A stretch of DNA of 64,000 bases, taken from positions 45,471-109,470 of the forward strand of contig NZ_JAGISH010000003.1 in the NCBI RefSeq assembly GCF_017813235.1, given 5' to 3'. Source of the stretch: Sagittula salina (lineage in GTDB: Bacteria > Pseudomonadota > Alphaproteobacteria > Rhodobacterales > Rhodobacteraceae). Each line of letters starts with the position of its first letter. The first letter of the stretch is position 1. This document shows positions 63,779 to 64,000 of the stretch, piece after piece. The notes under the pieces were generated by a model. It was not told the origin of the DNA. It saw only the letters and a list, made by a program, of their open reading frames with translations, and ran no database searches. The translations under genes and the position numbers were made by a program.

Positions 63779-63906
63779 CCAAGACCCCGCTGACCCGATA
63801 CCGCTGCGCTGTATGGAGGCCACACCGCATCGGGCCAGCTAGCCGTGCGTTCCAAGGGGGGCATTTTTGGATGCCGTTAGGGGGCAAGATTGCGTGCCGA
63901 TTGACA
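63779..63906. mobile_element. Probable IS21 right-end sequence
   Basis: After the IstB stop come repeated elements GCATTTTTGGATGCCG and GTGCCGATTGACA, which look like the terminal repeats of an IS21-type element. The exact end was not fixed. Confidence 0.45.
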
Positions 63907-63943
63907 ACCGAGGTCATCCACTTCGTGGAAATCGGCCGATGCC

Positions 63944-64000
63944 GTGGAATGGGAAACACTGAAATGGGTCGACTGGTCCAACAACCGCCGCCTTATCGGG
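63944..64000 (+). pseudogene. IS3-family transposase (OrfB) C-terminal fragment, runs off the window
   Basis: VEWETLKWVDWSNNRRLIG is the hallmark end of IS3-family OrfB proteins (usually WETLKWVDWFNNRRLL). The 5' part is absent, replaced by the IS21 end. Confidence 0.7.

Noticed and set aside
1..64000. CRISPR arrays, tRNA and rRNA genes
   Set aside because: None seen: no regularly spaced repeats and no tRNA-like or rRNA-like segment was recognised by eye.

Overview
The window looks like part of a large repABC-type replicon (plasmid or chromid) of an alphaproteobacterium, most likely a Rhodobacteraceae/Roseobacter-group organism. The evidence is high GC content, a canonical repA-repB-repC cassette with palindromic partition sites and an antisense RNA locus, ChvE/GguAB sugar transport under a GbpR-like regulator, many ABC carbohydrate transporters, and an FNR-type regulator. 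No rRNA or tRNA gene and no CRISPR array was seen.

Layout. (1) 1-6 kb: chvE-gguA-gguB-sugar acid dehydratase operon with a divergent LysR regulator. (2) 6-8 kb: a 3-hydroxyacyl-CoA-dehydrogenase-family enzyme and a BKACE enzyme. (3) 8-11.6 kb: repABC on the minus strand, with an antisense RNA between repB and repC and five parS-like 16-mers from 6.2 to 11.6 kb. (4) 11.8-12.7 kb: a metallo-beta-lactamase-fold-like protein that seems to lack its metal ligands. (5) 12.7-17.6 kb: a gallate-type meta-cleavage pathway (GalB-, GalC- and GalD-like enzymes) using a VOC-type extradiol dioxygenase, controlled by a LysR protein with two helix-turn-helix domains. (6) 17.6-30 kb: amino-sugar/murein-sugar catabolism (FGGY kinase, NagA, SIS deaminase, GntR, BadF-type kinase, MurQ) with its own ABC transporter, a Gfo/Idh oxidoreductase and a P-loop kinase. 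(7) 30-37 kb: glgC-glgX-treZ-treY. (8) 37.7-44.5 kb: PEP synthase and a second sugar ABC transporter. (9) 44.6-62 kb: an energy/stress island with an acyl-CoA synthetase, a fused 2-oxoacid dehydrogenase E1, E2 and an acyl carrier protein, a Ca2+-type P-ATPase, a bactofilin-like membrane protein, a two-component pair, a phasin, a lipoprotein, an HPF-cold-shock fusion, an FNR-type regulator, a phosphoribosyltransferase and Hsp20. (10) 62-64 kb: nested remnants of IS66, IS1595, IS21 and IS3 elements.

The most interesting pattern is in region 9. FNR/DNR-like boxes (TTGAC-N4-GTCAA and variants) lie 38-71 nt upstream of ppsA, the acyl-CoA synthetase operon, the Ca2+ ATPase, the bactofilin-like gene, the phasin and the lipoprotein/HPF operon; a further perfect box lies 117 nt upstream of the second transporter. 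A cysteine-rich FNR homologue with an altered recognition helix is encoded in the same island. Together these suggest a plasmid-borne low-oxygen or energy-stress survival regulon. All functional names are homology recognition by eye; no database search was run.
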